Assembly: GCF_003935895.2 (NCBI RefSeq)
Contig: NZ_CP054058.1
Span: 4,445,177-4,509,176 of the forward strand
From: Scandinavium goeteborgense
GTDB lineage: Bacteria; Pseudomonadota; Gammaproteobacteria; Enterobacterales; Enterobacteriaceae
Direction of reading: 5' to 3'
DNA: 64,000 nt
Shown: one piece after another, positions 41,273 to 51,993 of the stretch
Position numbering within the stretch: the first letter of the stretch is position 1
Layout: every line of letters starts with the position of its first letter
Program-made: the position numbers and the translations under genes
Notes under the pieces: generated by a model
Told to the model about the DNA's origin: nothing
The model's database searches: none
The model's input: the letters and a program-made list of their open reading frames with translations, nothing else

Positions 41273-41719
41273 ATGGCACTTCTGACCCCCGACTGTATCA
41301 ACCTGAACATAAGCGGCAATACGCCCTATTCCATTCTGAAATCGTTGGCCGATATGGCGTTCACACGCGGCTTTGTCAGCGACAAAAACCAGTTTCTGCA
41401 AACGCTGCTGCAGCGCGAAAAGCTGCATTCCACCGGCTTTGGTTCCGGCATTGCGGTGCCGCATGGCAAAAGCCGCGTCGTCAAACATCCTTTCGTCCTG
41501 TTTGCTCGCCGAGAAAATCCCGTTGACTGGCAGGCCGCCGACGGTGAACCGGTCAACGGCTGGATTTGCATCGGCGTCCCGCAGGAAGGGGAAGAAAACC
41601 AGGTGAAGATGATCGGCGCGCTGTGCCGCAAGATTATCCACGCCGACTTTATCAGCCAGCTGCAACAGGGCGACGTCAGCCAAATTCTGGCGCAGCTCAA
41701 CCACACGCTCAGCGACTAA
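41273..41719 (+). CDS. frvA: Fructose-type PTS EIIA component FrvA
   Basis: A 148-residue EIIA domain of the fructose-mannitol PTS family, the same length as E. coli FrvA. The phospho-accepting His is in FGSGIAVPHGKSRVVK near residue 63. It starts at MALLTPDCINL; a longer frame from 41153 overlaps the intergenic hairpin region. First gene of frvABXR, it relays phosphate from HPr to FrvB. The transported sugar is not known. Confidence 0.92.
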   Translation: MALLTPDCINLNISGNTPYSILKSLADMAFTRGFVSDKNQFLQTLLQREKLHSTGFGSGIAVPHGKSRVVKHPFVLFARRENPVDWQAADGEPVNGWICIGVPQEGEENQVKMIGALCRKIIHADFISQLQQGDVSQILAQLNHTLSD

Positions 41720-41731
41720 CAGGAACCCGCT

Positions 41732-43186
41732 ATGGAATCGTCATTACGCGTTGTTGCCATTACCAACTGCCCGGCGGGGATCGCGCACACCTATATGGTG
41801 GCCGAAGCGCTGGAGCAAAAAGCCCGTCAGCTCGGGCACACCATTCGGGTGGAAACGCAGGGCTCCAGTGGGGTTGAAAACCGCCTGAGCGATGCGGAAA
41901 TCGATGCCGCCGATTATGTGATTCTCGCCACCGGGCGCGGGATCAGTAATGATGATCGGCTGCGTTTCGTCGGCAAAAAAGTCTTCGAAATCCCTATATC
42001 CCAGGCACTGAAAAATATCGATGCCATTTTCCCTCAATTAGCGGCCCATTCGCAGACGTTTACCGCCGACAGCAACATGAAGCTGGGCAAACAGGACGTG
42101 GCGCAGGGCAGCGTGATGAGCCATTTAATGGCGGGCGTTTCTGCCGCTCTGCCGTTTGTGATCGGCGGCGGTATCCTGGTGGCGATTGCCAATATGCTGG
42201 TGCAAATGGGCCTGCCATATACCGATATGGCCAAAGGCGCACCGTCGTTTACCTGGGTGGTCGAGTCCATCGGCTATCTCGGCTTCACCTTTATGATCCC
42301 CATTATGGGCGCGTACATCGCGTCGTCGATTGGCGATAAACCGGCCTTCGCCCCAGCATTTTTGGTGTGCTATCTGGCGAACGACAAAGCCCTGCTCGGC
42401 ACGCAGTCCGGCGCGGGTTTCCTCGGCGCCGTGGTACTGGGTCTGGCCATCGGCTATTTCGTGCTGTGGTTTCGCAAGGTGCGCCTCGGCAAAGCCCTGC
42501 AACCTTTACTCGGTTCGATGCTTATCCCGTTCGTCACGCTGCTGTTGTTTGGTGTACTGACTTATTACATCGTCGGGCCGTTTATGTCCGACTTAATGAG
42601 CGGCCTGCTGCATTTCCTCAATACTATTCCGCCGTCAATGAAGCTCGGTGCGGCGTTCCTGGTCGGGGCGATGCTGGCGTTTGATATGGGCGGCCCGATC
42701 AACAAAACCGCGTGGTTCTTCTGTTTCTCGCTGCTGGAAAAACACATTTACGACTGGTACGCCATCGTGGGCGTGGTGGCGCTGATGCCGCCAATGGCCG
42801 CCGGGATCGCTACCTATATTGCGCCGAAGTTGTTCACCCAACAGGAAAAAAGTGCGGCCAGCAGTGCGATCGTGGTGGGCGCGACCGTCGCCACCGAACC
42901 GGCGATTCCGTATGCGCTCGCCGCTCCGCTACCGATGATCACCGCCAACACCCTGAGCGGCGGCATCACTGGCATGCTGGTTATCGCCTTTGGCATTCAG
43001 CGTCTGGCGCCGGGGCTTGGTGTGTTTGATCCGCTGATCGGGCTGATGTCGCCGGTCGGGTCGTTTTATCTGGTGCTGGCATGCGGCCTGGCACTCAATA
43101 TCACATTGATTATTGTGCTTAAAGGCCTTTGGCTAAAGCGCAAAACGGCGAAACAGGACACTCTGCATGAACAACGAACTGCTTAA
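41732..43186 (+). CDS. frvB: Fructose-type PTS EIIBC component FrvB
   Basis: A 484-residue membrane permease of the fructose PTS family (483 in E. coli). The N-terminal EIIB domain has the phospho-Cys in ITNCPAGIAHTYMVAEALE; the C-terminal EIIC has about eight to ten membrane segments and motifs VIGGGILVAIANML, GGPINKTAWFF and VATEPAIPYALAAPLPM. Its 3' end overlaps frvX by 20 bp. Substrate unknown. Confidence 0.92.
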   Translation: MESSLRVVAITNCPAGIAHTYMVAEALEQKARQLGHTIRVETQGSSGVENRLSDAEIDAADYVILATGRGISNDDRLRFVGKKVFEIPISQALKNIDAIFPQLAAHSQTFTADSNMKLGKQDVAQGSVMSHLMAGVSAALPFVIGGGILVAIANMLVQMGLPYTDMAKGAPSFTWVVESIGYLGFTFMIPIMGAYIASSIGDKPAFAPAFLVCYLANDKALLGTQSGAGFLGAVVLGLAIGYFVLWFRKVRLGKALQPLLGSMLIPFVTLLLFGVLTYYIVGPFMSDLMSGLLHFLNTIPPSMKLGAAFLVGAMLAFDMGGPINKTAWFFCFSLLEKHIYDWYAIVGVVALMPPMAAGIATYIAPKLFTQQEKSAASSAIVVGATVATEPAIPYALAAPLPMITANTLSGGITGMLVIAFGIQRLAPGLGVFDPLIGLMSPVGSFYLVLACGLALNITLIIVLKGLWLKRKTAKQDTLHEQRTA

Positions 43187-44228
43187 GCAACTCTGCAATG
43201 CCACCGCCGTCAGCGGTGATGAACAGGAAGTTCGCGATATTTTGCGGGCGACGCTCGAAGGCTGTGCGGATGACATCAGCTTCGATGGCCTGGGCAGTTT
43301 TATCGCTCGCAAAGGCAACCGCGGACCGAAAGTCGCGATTGTCGGTCATATGGACGAAGTCGGCTTTATGGTCAGCCACATTACCGATGACGGTTTTTTG
43401 CGCTTCGCCACCATCGGCGGGTGGTGGAGCCAGTCGATGCTCAATCATCGGGTGACTGTTCGCACCCGCGCCGGAAAACACGTGCCCGGCGTGATCGGCT
43501 CCGTGGCGCCCCATGCGCTGAGCGAAAAGCAAAAGCAGCAGCCGGTCGATTTCGATGAGATGTTTATCGATATTGGCGCCAACAGCCGTGAACAGGTGGA
43601 AAAATGCGGCGTTTGCATTGGCGACTTCATCAGCCCGGAGGCGCATTTCGCCCACTGGGGAGACGATAAAATCGTCGGAAAAGCGCTGGATAACCGTGCG
43701 GGCTGCGCGCTGATGGCGGAGCTGTTCCAGGCGGTCAATAATCCAGACATCACACTATTCGGCGTGGCGAGCGTGGAAGAGGAAGTTGGCCTTCGCGGGG
43801 CGCAGACCTCAGCCGAGCACATCAAACCGGACGTGGTCATTGTACTGGATACCGCCGTGGCGGGCGATGTGCCGGGCATCGATAGCATGAAATTTCCGCT
43901 GAAACTCGGGCACGGCCCAGCGGCAATGCTGTTCGATAAACGCTATTTCCCGAATCAGAAACTGACCGCGTTGCTGAAAGAGTGCGCCAGCCAGACCGAA
44001 AGTGACGTGCAGTTCTGCATCATGAAAACCGGTGCCACCGACGGTGGTCGCTATAACGTGATGGGGGGCGGCCGCCCGGTTCTGGCGCTGTGTCTGCCGA
44101 CACGCTATTTGCACGCCAATAACGGGATGATTTCCGATAAAGATTACGACACCTTGTTTACCGTAGTGCGCACGCTTTTACAGCGGCTGAATGGTGATAC
44201 CGTGGCGGCTTTGCGGGATTTCAGGTAA
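43167..44228 (+). CDS. frvX: M42-family peptidase/deblocking enzyme FrvX
   Basis: A 353-residue di-metal hydrolase of the M42 glutamyl-aminopeptidase family (356 in E. coli). Metal and catalytic residues are visible in IVGHMDEVGFMVSH (His, Asp), KALDNRAGCALM (Asp), SVEEEVGLRGAQT (Glu-Glu) and VVIVLDTAVAGD; a C-terminal His lies in CLPTRYLHANNG. Some members were once called endoglucanases. Sited inside a PTS operon, it may act on an amino-acyl or glycosyl conjugate imported by FrvAB, which is inference. Confidence 0.9.
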   Translation: MNNELLKQLCNATAVSGDEQEVRDILRATLEGCADDISFDGLGSFIARKGNRGPKVAIVGHMDEVGFMVSHITDDGFLRFATIGGWWSQSMLNHRVTVRTRAGKHVPGVIGSVAPHALSEKQKQQPVDFDEMFIDIGANSREQVEKCGVCIGDFISPEAHFAHWGDDKIVGKALDNRAGCALMAELFQAVNNPDITLFGVASVEEEVGLRGAQTSAEHIKPDVVIVLDTAVAGDVPGIDSMKFPLKLGHGPAAMLFDKRYFPNQKLTALLKECASQTESDVQFCIMKTGATDGGRYNVMGGGRPVLALCLPTRYLHANNGMISDKDYDTLFTVVRTLLQRLNGDTVAALRDFR

Positions 44229-44235
44229 CCACAGA

Positions 44236-45981
44236 ATGCTTAACGACCGCCAGCTCTCCCTTTTGGAAAAACTGGAACATCAGCCCAGTTCCCTTGCTGA
44301 ACTGGCGCAGCACGCTGGGGTTTCAGCGCGGACCATTTCGCGGGACATTGATTATCTGAATTTTACCCTTAGCGGACGCGCGCGGGTAACCAGTCAGGGC
44401 AGCGCAGGCATGCAGCTGGAAATTCTCGACCGAAAGCACTATTTCCAGCTGCTCCAGCGTCATGACAACGATGACCAACTGCTGGCGCTGCTGTTGCTCA
44501 ACGGATTTACCACCCGTCTTCAACTGGCCGATGCGCTGGATCTTCCTGAAACATTGATTGCCGATAAACTGGTGAAACTGCGCCAGCGCTATGAAAAAGT
44601 CTTCACCATTGCCGGGCGACCCGGCGTCGGATACTTCATCGACGAGCCCGAAGCCCGGCAAATTCTGATCCTCGCAAACCTGCTTAAAAAAGATCCGTTC
44701 GTTTCGTCGCTCACTGGCTTTAACTATGCCGCCGTCGAGCGATTGACCGCCGCCATCAGTGCGATTCAGGCCTGGCCTGCCATCCATCGCGACTATGTGG
44801 TCAGCGTGGTGCTGGCGGTGTGGGCCATGCGTAATCAGCTGCGTGCCGTGGCACGGTTCGACGTGGCGCACGATGTGGCGTTATCCATTGAATCAGCGGG
44901 CTTTTATTTTAATCAGAAGATGATGGGTATTCTGCTGTCGCTGCTGGATGACCTGCAACTGCAGGCCGCTCGCGTCGATCGGCAGATGATTCAACAACTG
45001 CTGGATGATGCGTTGATCGACCATCCTGGCGGCGTGCAGGACGCGCAGCTTATTGAGGATTTATCCGGACACGTCACGCGCTGTGCCGCATCTCCGGTGT
45101 GGGTGGTGGAAAGCCGTCAGAGCAGCATGAATAACCTGAAAGCCGCGTGGCCCGTGGCGTTCGATATGAGCATTCGCTTCATTGGCCTGCTACGGGAACG
45201 GCTGGGAATTATCGTATCTGACAGCGATCTGATTGGGCTGTATTTCGCCTGCGCGCTGGAACGTCATCAAACGGAGCGGCAGCCAGTGATTTTGCTCACT
45301 GAACAAAACGCCATCGCCACCATTAACAAGCTGGCTATCGAGCGCGATGTGCCCAACTGTCGGGTACATATTGCCCGGAGTCTGTCTGGAATGATGGGCC
45401 TGCGTGACGAAATTCAGCCGGTTTGCATCATCAATAACAGCCATCTTGAACTCAACGCTAACATCGGCAATGTGCTGAATATCCGCAATATCATCACTCC
45501 GGCGGGTATCGGGCAGATTAAAGATTTCCTCGACACCGTGTTTATCCGCCAGAATCTGGATCAGCTATTCCCTGTGGATGCGGGTTTTCATGAGGAGAAT
45601 CAGCCCAATGACACCTGGCTTGAGATTTGCACGCGCGTCAGCCAACGCCTGGTCAGGCAGGGAAATCTCACCGAAGAGGAAGCCTGGCGTATTTGCCAAC
45701 GTGAACAGGAAGGGGAGAATTTAATCGTCAACCAACTGGCGATTCCCCATTGCTGGAGTGAAAAAGAGACGTCATTTCGCGGCTATTTCATTACGCTTTC
45801 CCGGCCTGTTGTCGTCAACCATGAGCCGGTGAGTCATCTGTTGATCGCCTGCGCCAGCGCATCTGCTCGCCATGAACTGAAAATTTTCAGCTACTTGGCC
45901 AGAACGTTGTACAAGCATTTACCGGGGAAAATTGCGGGATTAAAAAGTGCGGAAGCGTTTTTGCGGGTGCTACAGGAATAA
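44236..45981 (+). CDS. frvR: PRD-type PTS operon regulator FrvR
   Basis: A 581-residue transcription activator of the MtlR/LicR class (582 in E. coli). Order: N-terminal helix-turn-helix SLAELAQHAGVSARTISRDIDYL, PTS regulation domains in the middle, and a C-terminal EIIA-like domain with NQLAIPHCWSEKE, whose His could be phosphorylated. The start MLNDRQLSLL is 7 bp after the frvX stop; an upstream in-frame start lies within frvX. It probably controls frvA onward in response to phosphorylation by the PTS. Confidence 0.9.
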   Translation: MLNDRQLSLLEKLEHQPSSLAELAQHAGVSARTISRDIDYLNFTLSGRARVTSQGSAGMQLEILDRKHYFQLLQRHDNDDQLLALLLLNGFTTRLQLADALDLPETLIADKLVKLRQRYEKVFTIAGRPGVGYFIDEPEARQILILANLLKKDPFVSSLTGFNYAAVERLTAAISAIQAWPAIHRDYVVSVVLAVWAMRNQLRAVARFDVAHDVALSIESAGFYFNQKMMGILLSLLDDLQLQAARVDRQMIQQLLDDALIDHPGGVQDAQLIEDLSGHVTRCAASPVWVVESRQSSMNNLKAAWPVAFDMSIRFIGLLRERLGIIVSDSDLIGLYFACALERHQTERQPVILLTEQNAIATINKLAIERDVPNCRVHIARSLSGMMGLRDEIQPVCIINNSHLELNANIGNVLNIRNIITPAGIGQIKDFLDTVFIRQNLDQLFPVDAGFHEENQPNDTWLEICTRVSQRLVRQGNLTEEEAWRICQREQEGENLIVNQLAIPHCWSEKETSFRGYFITLSRPVVVNHEPVSHLLIACASASARHELKIFSYLARTLYKHLPGKIAGLKSAEAFLRVLQE

Positions 45982-46024
45982 ACCTGTCCCGGGCTCATGA
46001 GGAGCCAGGAACAGTGGCTATGAC

Positions 46025-46237
46025 TTATTTATTTAATTCAGCGGTCATGTGTACACGGTTACCGGTGAAAGCCTGGGTAATGGTGTAAGAAGATGCGCCT
46101 GCTTCCTGAGCCTGTGCGGCGATTTTCGCTTCAGCACCGTCGATGGTGGAAGAGGTGGCGGTAACTGTCTGTGCTGCGAAAGAACCGAATGATGTTGCGA
46201 GAGCGATAACTGCGACAAAAGTTTTGATGCTTTTCAT
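46025..46237 (-). CDS. DUF1471 (YhcN/BhsA-type) small periplasmic protein
   Basis: A 70-residue secreted protein starting MKSIKTFVAVIALATSFGSFA, a signal peptide, then AQTVTATSSTIDGAEAKIAAQAQEAGASSYTITQAFTGNRVHMTAELNK compressed into one DUF1471 domain (residues about 22-70; the key SSYTITQAF and HMTAEL strands are visible). GAAAGGG lies ten bases upstream. Family members respond to acid, peroxide or surface stress and many are paralogues; this one has no E. coli counterpart between frvR and fdhD. Function is unassigned. Confidence 0.82.
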   Translation of the reverse strand: MKSIKTFVAVIALATSFGSFAAQTVTATSSTIDGAEAKIAAQAQEAGASSYTITQAFTGNRVHMTAELNK

Positions 46238-46365
46238 GATGTAAACCCTTTCGTTAAGTTGTGTTGGTAAGGCACCGTGCCTTGATGTGATAAATAATAG
46301 CCTCACATTCACCCAACGAATAGCGGAAGGTTTTGCTTACATCATTCAAATTTATTGATCAACAA

Positions 46366-47202
46366 TCAAGCACCCAAAAGCCGCTGAGGATGGGTATAAA
46401 TCGTCGCCCTGCCCGGTTTGCAAAAGCCCACCAGCGTCAGGTTGCAGCGCTCAGCCACTTCGACCGCCAGCGTGGTGGCGGCGGAGACAGCGAACAGGAT
46501 TTCTACGCCGCACATCGCGGCTTTCTGCACCATTTCATAGCTGGCCCGGCTGGAGACCAGCACCGCACCCTGGTGCCACGCATCACCTTCTCCCGCGCGT
46601 CGTCCCAGCAGTTTATCCAGCGCCACGTGGCGACCCACGTCTTCCATTCCGCCCACCAGCGTGCCGTTGGGCGTCACCCAGGCGGCCGCGTGAGTACAGC
46701 CCGTCAGGCGGCCCACCGGCTGGACATCGTTCAGGTGTTCGAGCGCAAGATCGAGATATTTGAGGCTAAATGTCTGGGTAAACGGCAGCGGAGAAATCGG
46801 GCGGCCGACATCGTCGAGCTGTTCCACGCCGCAAACGCCGCAGCCTGTGCGCCCGGCCAGCGCGCGACGGCGTTCTTTGAGCGCCATAAAACGGCGGCTG
46901 GAGAGTTCAATCTGTACTTCGAGCCCATTGCAGACCTTCAGCACTTCCATTCCGTAAATTTCCGATCGGTTTGCAATAATCCCTTCGGAGAGAGAAAAAC
47001 CGATGGCAAAAAGCATCAGATCTTTCGGCGATGCCATCATCACCACATGCGAAATACCGTTGTAGACCAACGCCACGGGAACCTCTTCCGCGAGCTCATC
47101 CAGCTGAGTGTGGTGTAAATCCTGGCGCTTCCAGAGATTCACCTGACGCATTCCAGTGATATCACTCACATTACCAACCTGTTCTGATGATTTTTCGTTC
47201 AC
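46366..47202 (-). CDS. fdhD: Formate dehydrogenase sulfurtransferase FdhD
   Basis: Transfers sulfur from IscS to the molybdenum-bis-PGD cofactor so that formate dehydrogenases become active. It has 278 residues (277 in E. coli). The catalytic cysteines are in [12 protein letters not shown] (CxxC near residues 121-124); the cofactor-binding [11 protein letters not shown] and [16 protein letters not shown] are clear. It is divergent from fdoG, which needs it. Confidence 0.96.
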   Translation of the reverse strand: MNEKSSEQVGNVSDITGMRQVNLWKRQDLHHTQLDELAEEVPVALVYNGISHVVMMASPKDLMLFAIGFSLSEGIIANRSEIYGMEVLKVCNGLEVQIELSSRRFMALKERRRALAGRTGCGVCGVEQLDDVGRPISPLPFTQTFSLKYLDLALEHLNDVQPVGRLTGCTHAAAWVTPNGTLVGGMEDVGRHVALDKLLGRRAGEGDAWHQGAVLVSSRASYEMVQKAAMCGVEILFAVSAATTLAVEVAERCNLTLVGFCKPGRATIYTHPQRLLGA

Positions 47203-47395
47203 TTTACATTAACCGGATTGGAACAAACGTACACACATTGTGGTATTCTGAAAGCATATCCCTCCGGGAAAGAGGGAGATTACCCCAATTCTGAACCTTT
47301 GTGGCAACGACCGCAAAGGTAAATAACAATCCATCCCCTTAGCGGTTTAGGTATTGAGTGGCGACGGGGAAGCAATGTCGAAACAAGGAGTGACC

Positions 47396-50300
47396 ATGCA
47401 GGTCAGCAGAAGGCAGTTCTTTAAGATCTGCGCTGGCGGTATGGCAGGCACAACGGCAGCGGCTTTGGGGTTTGCCCCAAGCGTAGCGCTGGCGGAAACG
47501 CGGCAGTATAAACTGCTGCGCACCCGTGAAACCCGTAATACCTGCACATATTGTTCTGTCGGTTGTGGGCTGTTGATGTACAGCCTGGGTGACGGAGCAA
47601 AGAACGCCAAAGCATCCATCTTCCATATCGAAGGCGACCCGGATCATCCGGTAAACCGTGGGGCGCTTTGCCCGAAAGGCGCGGGTCTGGTGGATTTCAT
47701 CCACTCCGAAAGCCGTCTGAAATATCCTGAATACCGTGCACCTGGTTCCGATAAATGGCAGCAAATCAGCTGGGACGACGCGTTCAATCGCATCGCCAAA
47801 CTAATGAAAGCCGATCGCGACGCCAACTTCATCGCACAAAACGCCGAAGGCACCACCGTCAACCGCTGGCTCTCCACCGGTATGCTGTGTGCGTCTGCGT
47901 CCAGTAACGAAACCGGCTATTTAACCCAGAAATTCACCCGCGCGCTCGGTATGCTCGCGGTGGACAACCAGGCACGCGTCTGACACGGACCAACGGTAGC
48001 AAGTCTTGCTCCAACATTTGGTCGCGGTGCGATGACCAACCACTGGGTGGATATTAAAAACGCCAACCTGGTCGTGGTGATGGGCGGTAACGCCGCTGAA
48101 GCGCATCCAGTAGGATTCCGCTGGGCGATGGAAGCCAAAATTCATAATGGCGCCAAACTTATCGTTATCGATCCGCGCTTTACGCGTACGGCATCGGTCG
48201 CCGATTTCTATACGCCTATTCGTTCTGGCACGGACATTACCTTCCTGTCCGGGGTAATTCTGTACCTGCTGAAAAACGAAAAAATTAACCGCGAATACAC
48301 CGAGGCGTACACCAACGCCAGCCTGATCGTGCGTGAAGATTACGCGTTCGACGACGGTCTGTTCTCGGGTTACGACGCCGATGCACGCAAGTACGATAAA
48401 ACCAGCTGGAACTATGAGCTGGATGAAAACGGCCACGCCAAACGCGACACCACGCTGACTCACCCGCGCTGCGTGTGGAACCTGCTGAAAGAGCACGTTT
48501 CCCGCTACACGCCGGAGATGGTTGAGAACATTTGTGGTACGCCGAAGGCAGACTTCCTGAAAGTCTGCGAGTACATCGCCGAAACCTGCGCCCACGATAA
48601 AACCGCCTCATTCCTGTATGCCCTGGGCTGGACGCAGCACTCTGTCGGCGCGCAAAACATCCGCACCATGGCGATGATCCAGCTGCTGCTCGGTAACATG
48701 GGTATGGCAGGTGGCGGCGTGAACGCCCTGCGCGGTCACTCCAACATTCAGGGCCTGACCGACCTTGGCCTGCTGTCACAGAGCCTGCCGGGCTACATGA
48801 CGCTACCGAGTGAAAAACAGACTGACCTGCAAACTTACCTCACCGCCAATACGCCAAAACCGCTGCTGGAAGGCCAGGTGAACTACTGGGGTAACTATCC
48901 GAAGTTCTTCGTCTCGATGATGAAATCCTTCTACGGCGACAAAGCGACAGCGGAAAACAGCTGGGGCTTTGACTGGCTGCCGAAGTGGGACAAAGGCTAC
49001 GACGTGCTGCAGTACTTCGAGATGATGTCCAAAGGCCAGGTGAACGGCTATCTCTGCCAGGGCTTTAACCCGGTGGCGTCGTTCCCGAACAAAAACAAGA
49101 TTGTGGCCTCGCTGTCGAAGCTGAAGTTCCTCGTCACCATCGACCCGCTGAACACTGAAACGTCGACCTTCTGGCAGAACCACGGCGAGCAGAACGACGT
49201 TGATCCGTCAAAAATCCAGACCGAAGTGTTCCGACTGCCATCGACCTGCTTCGCCGAAGAGAACGGTTCTATCGTTAACTCCGGCCGCTGGCTGCAATGG
49301 CACTGGAAAGGCGCGGATGCCCCGGGTATCGCCAAAACAGACGGCGAAATCCTGGCCGGTATTTTCATGCGCATGCGTGAAATGTACGCCAAAGATGGCG
49401 GCCCGGCGCCTGAGCCGGTGCTCAATATGACGTGGAATTACGCCACACCAGACGAGCCCGCTTCGGAAGAAGTGGCCATGGAAAGCAACGGCAAAGCGCT
49501 GGCAGACGTTACTGACCCGGCCACCGGCGCGGTAATCGTCAAGAAAGGCCAGCTGCTCAGTTCGTTTGCGCAGCTGCGTGATGACGGTACCACTGCCAGC
49601 GGCTGCTGGATTTTCGCCGGCAGCTGGACGCCGGATGGCAACCAGATGGCGCGTCGCGATAACGCCGACCCGTCAGGCCTGGGCAATACGCTCGGCTGGG
49701 CGTGGGCGTGGCCGCTGAACCGCCGCATCCTGTATAACCGTGCTTCCGCAGACCCGCAGGGTAAACCGTGGGATCCGAAGCGTCAGCTGATCAAATGGGA
49801 TGGCGCGAAATGGGGCGGCGCGGATATTCCGGACTACAGCACTGCTGCACCGGGAACTGACGTTGGGCCGTTCATCATGCAGCCGGAAGGAATGGGACGC
49901 CTGTTTGCCCTCGATAAGATGGCAGAAGGGCCGTTCCCGGAACACTACGAGCCGTTTGAAACGCCGCTCGGCACCAACCCACTGCACCCGAACGTCATTT
50001 CGAACCCGGCCGCGCGCGTGTTCAAAGACGATATGGACGCGATGGGTAAACACGATAAGTTCCCGTACGTTGGGACCACGTATCGTCTGACCGAGCACTT
50101 CCACTACTGGACCAAGCACGCGTTGCTGAATGCTATCGCGCAGCCGGAACAGTTCATCGAGATTGGTGAGAAGCTGGCGAACAGGCTCGGCATCGGCCAT
50201 GGCGATACGGTGAAGGTTTCCTCCAACCGCGGCTATATCAAAGCCAAGGCGGTGGTGACCAAACGTATCCGCACGCTGAAAGTGGACGGGAAAGACGTGG

Positions 50301-50446
50301 ATACCATCGGGATTCCGATCCACTGGGGTTATCAGGGCGTCGCGAAGAAAGGCTTTATCGCGAATACCCTGACGCCGTTTGTTGGCGATGCCAACACCCA
50401 GACGCCGGAGTTTAAATCCTTCCTCGTGAACGTGGAAAAGGTCTAG
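47396..50446 (+). CDS. fdoG: Formate dehydrogenase-O major subunit FdoG (selenoprotein)
   Basis: Catalytic subunit of the aerobic, periplasm-facing formate dehydrogenase. It is one gene of 1016 residues interrupted in frame by TGA at 47981-47983, which encodes selenocysteine 196 (ARV-U-HGPT) and must not be read as a stop. A twin-arginine signal SRRQFFKICAGG starts the protein; Cys residues in RNTCTYCSVGCG hold a [4Fe-4S] cluster; the molybdopterin-binding body continues to LVNVEKV. The start MQVSRRQF is preceded by AAGGAG; an upstream ATG-type start is unneeded. Total length and Sec position equal E. coli FdoG. It is followed by fdoH after 12 bp. Confidence 0.97.
47981..48020 (+). promoter_or_regulatory. 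SECIS element and Sec UGA codon in fdoG
   Basis: Just downstream of the TGA, GGTAGCA (47995-48001) pairs with TGCTCC (48007-48012) around the loop AGTCT, with an unpaired T at 47997. A short stem, bulged U and GU-containing loop a few bases after UGA are the features SelB recognises in bacterial formate dehydrogenase mRNAs. This is direct sequence folding by eye plus known fdn/fdo SECIS layout. Confidence 0.88.
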
Positions 50447-50458
50447 CGGAGACGACTT

Positions 50459-51361
50459 ATGGCTTATCAATCACAAGATATTATTCGCCGTTCCGCGACT
50501 AACGGTTTCACGCCCGCGCCTCAGGCGCGGGATCATCAACAGGAAGTGGCGAAGCTCATCGACGTGACCACCTGTATCGGCTGCAAAGCCTGCCAGGTGG
50601 CCTGTTCGGAGTGGAACGATATCCGTGATGAAATCGGTCACAACGTCGGGGTGTACGACAACCCGGCGGATTTGACCGCAAAATCATGGACCGTGATGCG
50701 CTTTTCGGAAGTCGAACAGAACGACAAACTGGAATGGCTTATCCGTAAGGATGGCTGCATGCACTGTGCCGATCCGGGCTGTCTGAAGGCATGTCCGTCG
50801 GAAGGGGCTATCATTCAGTATGCGAATGGCATCGTCGACTTCCAGTCCGAGCAGTGCATCGGCTGTGGCTACTGCATCGCAGGTTGCCCGTTTGATGTGC
50901 CACGCCTGAACCCGGAAGACAATCGCGTCTACAAATGTACGCTGTGCGTAGACCGCGTCACCGTGGGCCAGGAACCCGCATGCGTGAAAACGTGCCCAAC
51001 CGGCGCTATCCACTTTGGTTCTAAAGAGGATATGAAAGTGCTGGCGGGCGAGCGCGTCACCGAGCTGAAAACACGCGGTTATGACAACGCGGGTCTTTAC
51101 GACCCTGCGGGCGTCGGCGGTACGCACGTGATGTACGTCCTGCATCATGCCGACAAACCGGGTCTGTATCACGGCCTGCCGGAGAACCCGGAAATCAGCC
51201 AGACCGTTAAATTCTGGAAAGGTATCTGGAAACCGCTCGCGGCAGTTGGCTTCGCTGCAACCTTTGCGGCCAGCATCTTCCACTACGTCGGGGTCGGTCC
51301 GAACCGCGCCGATGAGGAAGAGGACAATCTGCATGAAGAGAAAGACGAGGTGCGCAAATGA
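50459..51361 (+). CDS. fdoH: Formate dehydrogenase-O iron-sulfur subunit FdoH
   Basis: Electron-transfer subunit carrying four [4Fe-4S] clusters between FdoG and FdoI. It has 300 residues, as in E. coli. Four cysteine groups are visible: [44 protein letters not shown] and [23 protein letters not shown] single C-terminal membrane anchor (about 255-275) is [20 protein letters not shown]. Its stop overlaps fdoI by 4 bp. Confidence 0.97.
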   Translation: MAYQSQDIIRRSATNGFTPAPQARDHQQEVAKLIDVTTCIGCKACQVACSEWNDIRDEIGHNVGVYDNPADLTAKSWTVMRFSEVEQNDKLEWLIRKDGCMHCADPGCLKACPSEGAIIQYANGIVDFQSEQCIGCGYCIAGCPFDVPRLNPEDNRVYKCTLCVDRVTVGQEPACVKTCPTGAIHFGSKEDMKVLAGERVTELKTRGYDNAGLYDPAGVGGTHVMYVLHHADKPGLYHGLPENPEISQTVKFWKGIWKPLAAVGFAATFAASIFHYVGVGPNRADEEEDNLHEEKDEVRK

Positions 51362-51993
51362 AACGTCGTGACACCATCGTGCGCTACACCGCGCCGGAAC
51401 GCATCAACCACTGGGTCACCGCCTTCTGCTTCATTCTGGCGTCGGTGAGCGGGCTGGGCTTTTTCTTCCCGTCCTTCAACTGGCTGATGCACATTCTCGG
51501 CACGCCGCAGCTGGCGCGTATTCTGCACCCGTTCGTCGGGGTGGTGATGTTCGCTTCGTTCATCATCATGTTCTTCCGCTACTGGCATCACAACCTCATC
51601 AATCGGGACGATATCTTCTGGGCGAAGAATATCCGTAAGATTGTCGTCAATGAGGAAGTGGGTGACACAGGACGATACAATTTCGGCCAAAAGTGCGTTT
51701 TCTGGGCGGCGATTATCTTCCTGGTGCTGCTGCTGGTGAGCGGCGTGATTATCTGGCGACCATACTTCGCGCCTGCCTTCCCCATCCCGATTATCCGCAT
51801 CGCGCTGATGCTGCATTCATTTGCCGCAGTGGCGTTAATTGTGGTTATTATGGTGCATATCTACGCGGCCCTTTGGGTCAAAGGCAGCATTACCGCGATG
51901 GTGGAAGGCTGGGTCACCAGCACATGGGCGAAAAAACATCACCCGCGCTGGTACCGTGAAGTCCGCCAGAAAGAGGAAAAATCGACCGAATGA
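51358..51993 (+). CDS. fdoI: Formate dehydrogenase-O cytochrome b556 subunit FdoI
   Basis: Inner-membrane dihaem cytochrome that passes electrons to quinone. It has 211 residues, as in E. coli, with four membrane helices; haem-ligand histidines lie near the N-terminal [12 protein letters not shown], in [11 protein letters not shown] region context and in [21 protein letters not shown] split across helix four. Overlaps fdoH and fdhE by 4 bp each, so the complex and its maturation factor are coupled. Confidence 0.96.
   Translation: MKRRDTIVRYTAPERINHWVTAFCFILASVSGLGFFFPSFNWLMHILGTPQLARILHPFVGVVMFASFIIMFFRYWHHNLINRDDIFWAKNIRKIVVNEEVGDTGRYNFGQKCVFWAAIIFLVLLLVSGVIIWRPYFAPAFPIPIIRIALMLHSFAAVALIVVIMVHIYAALWVKGSITAMVEGWVTSTWAKKHHPRWYREVRQKEEKSTE

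Noticed and set aside
47354-50446. fdoG as two separate genes or a nonsense-mutated pseudogene
   Set aside because: The TGA is at the known selenocysteine position 196, is followed by a SECIS hairpin, and both halves together give the exact family length.
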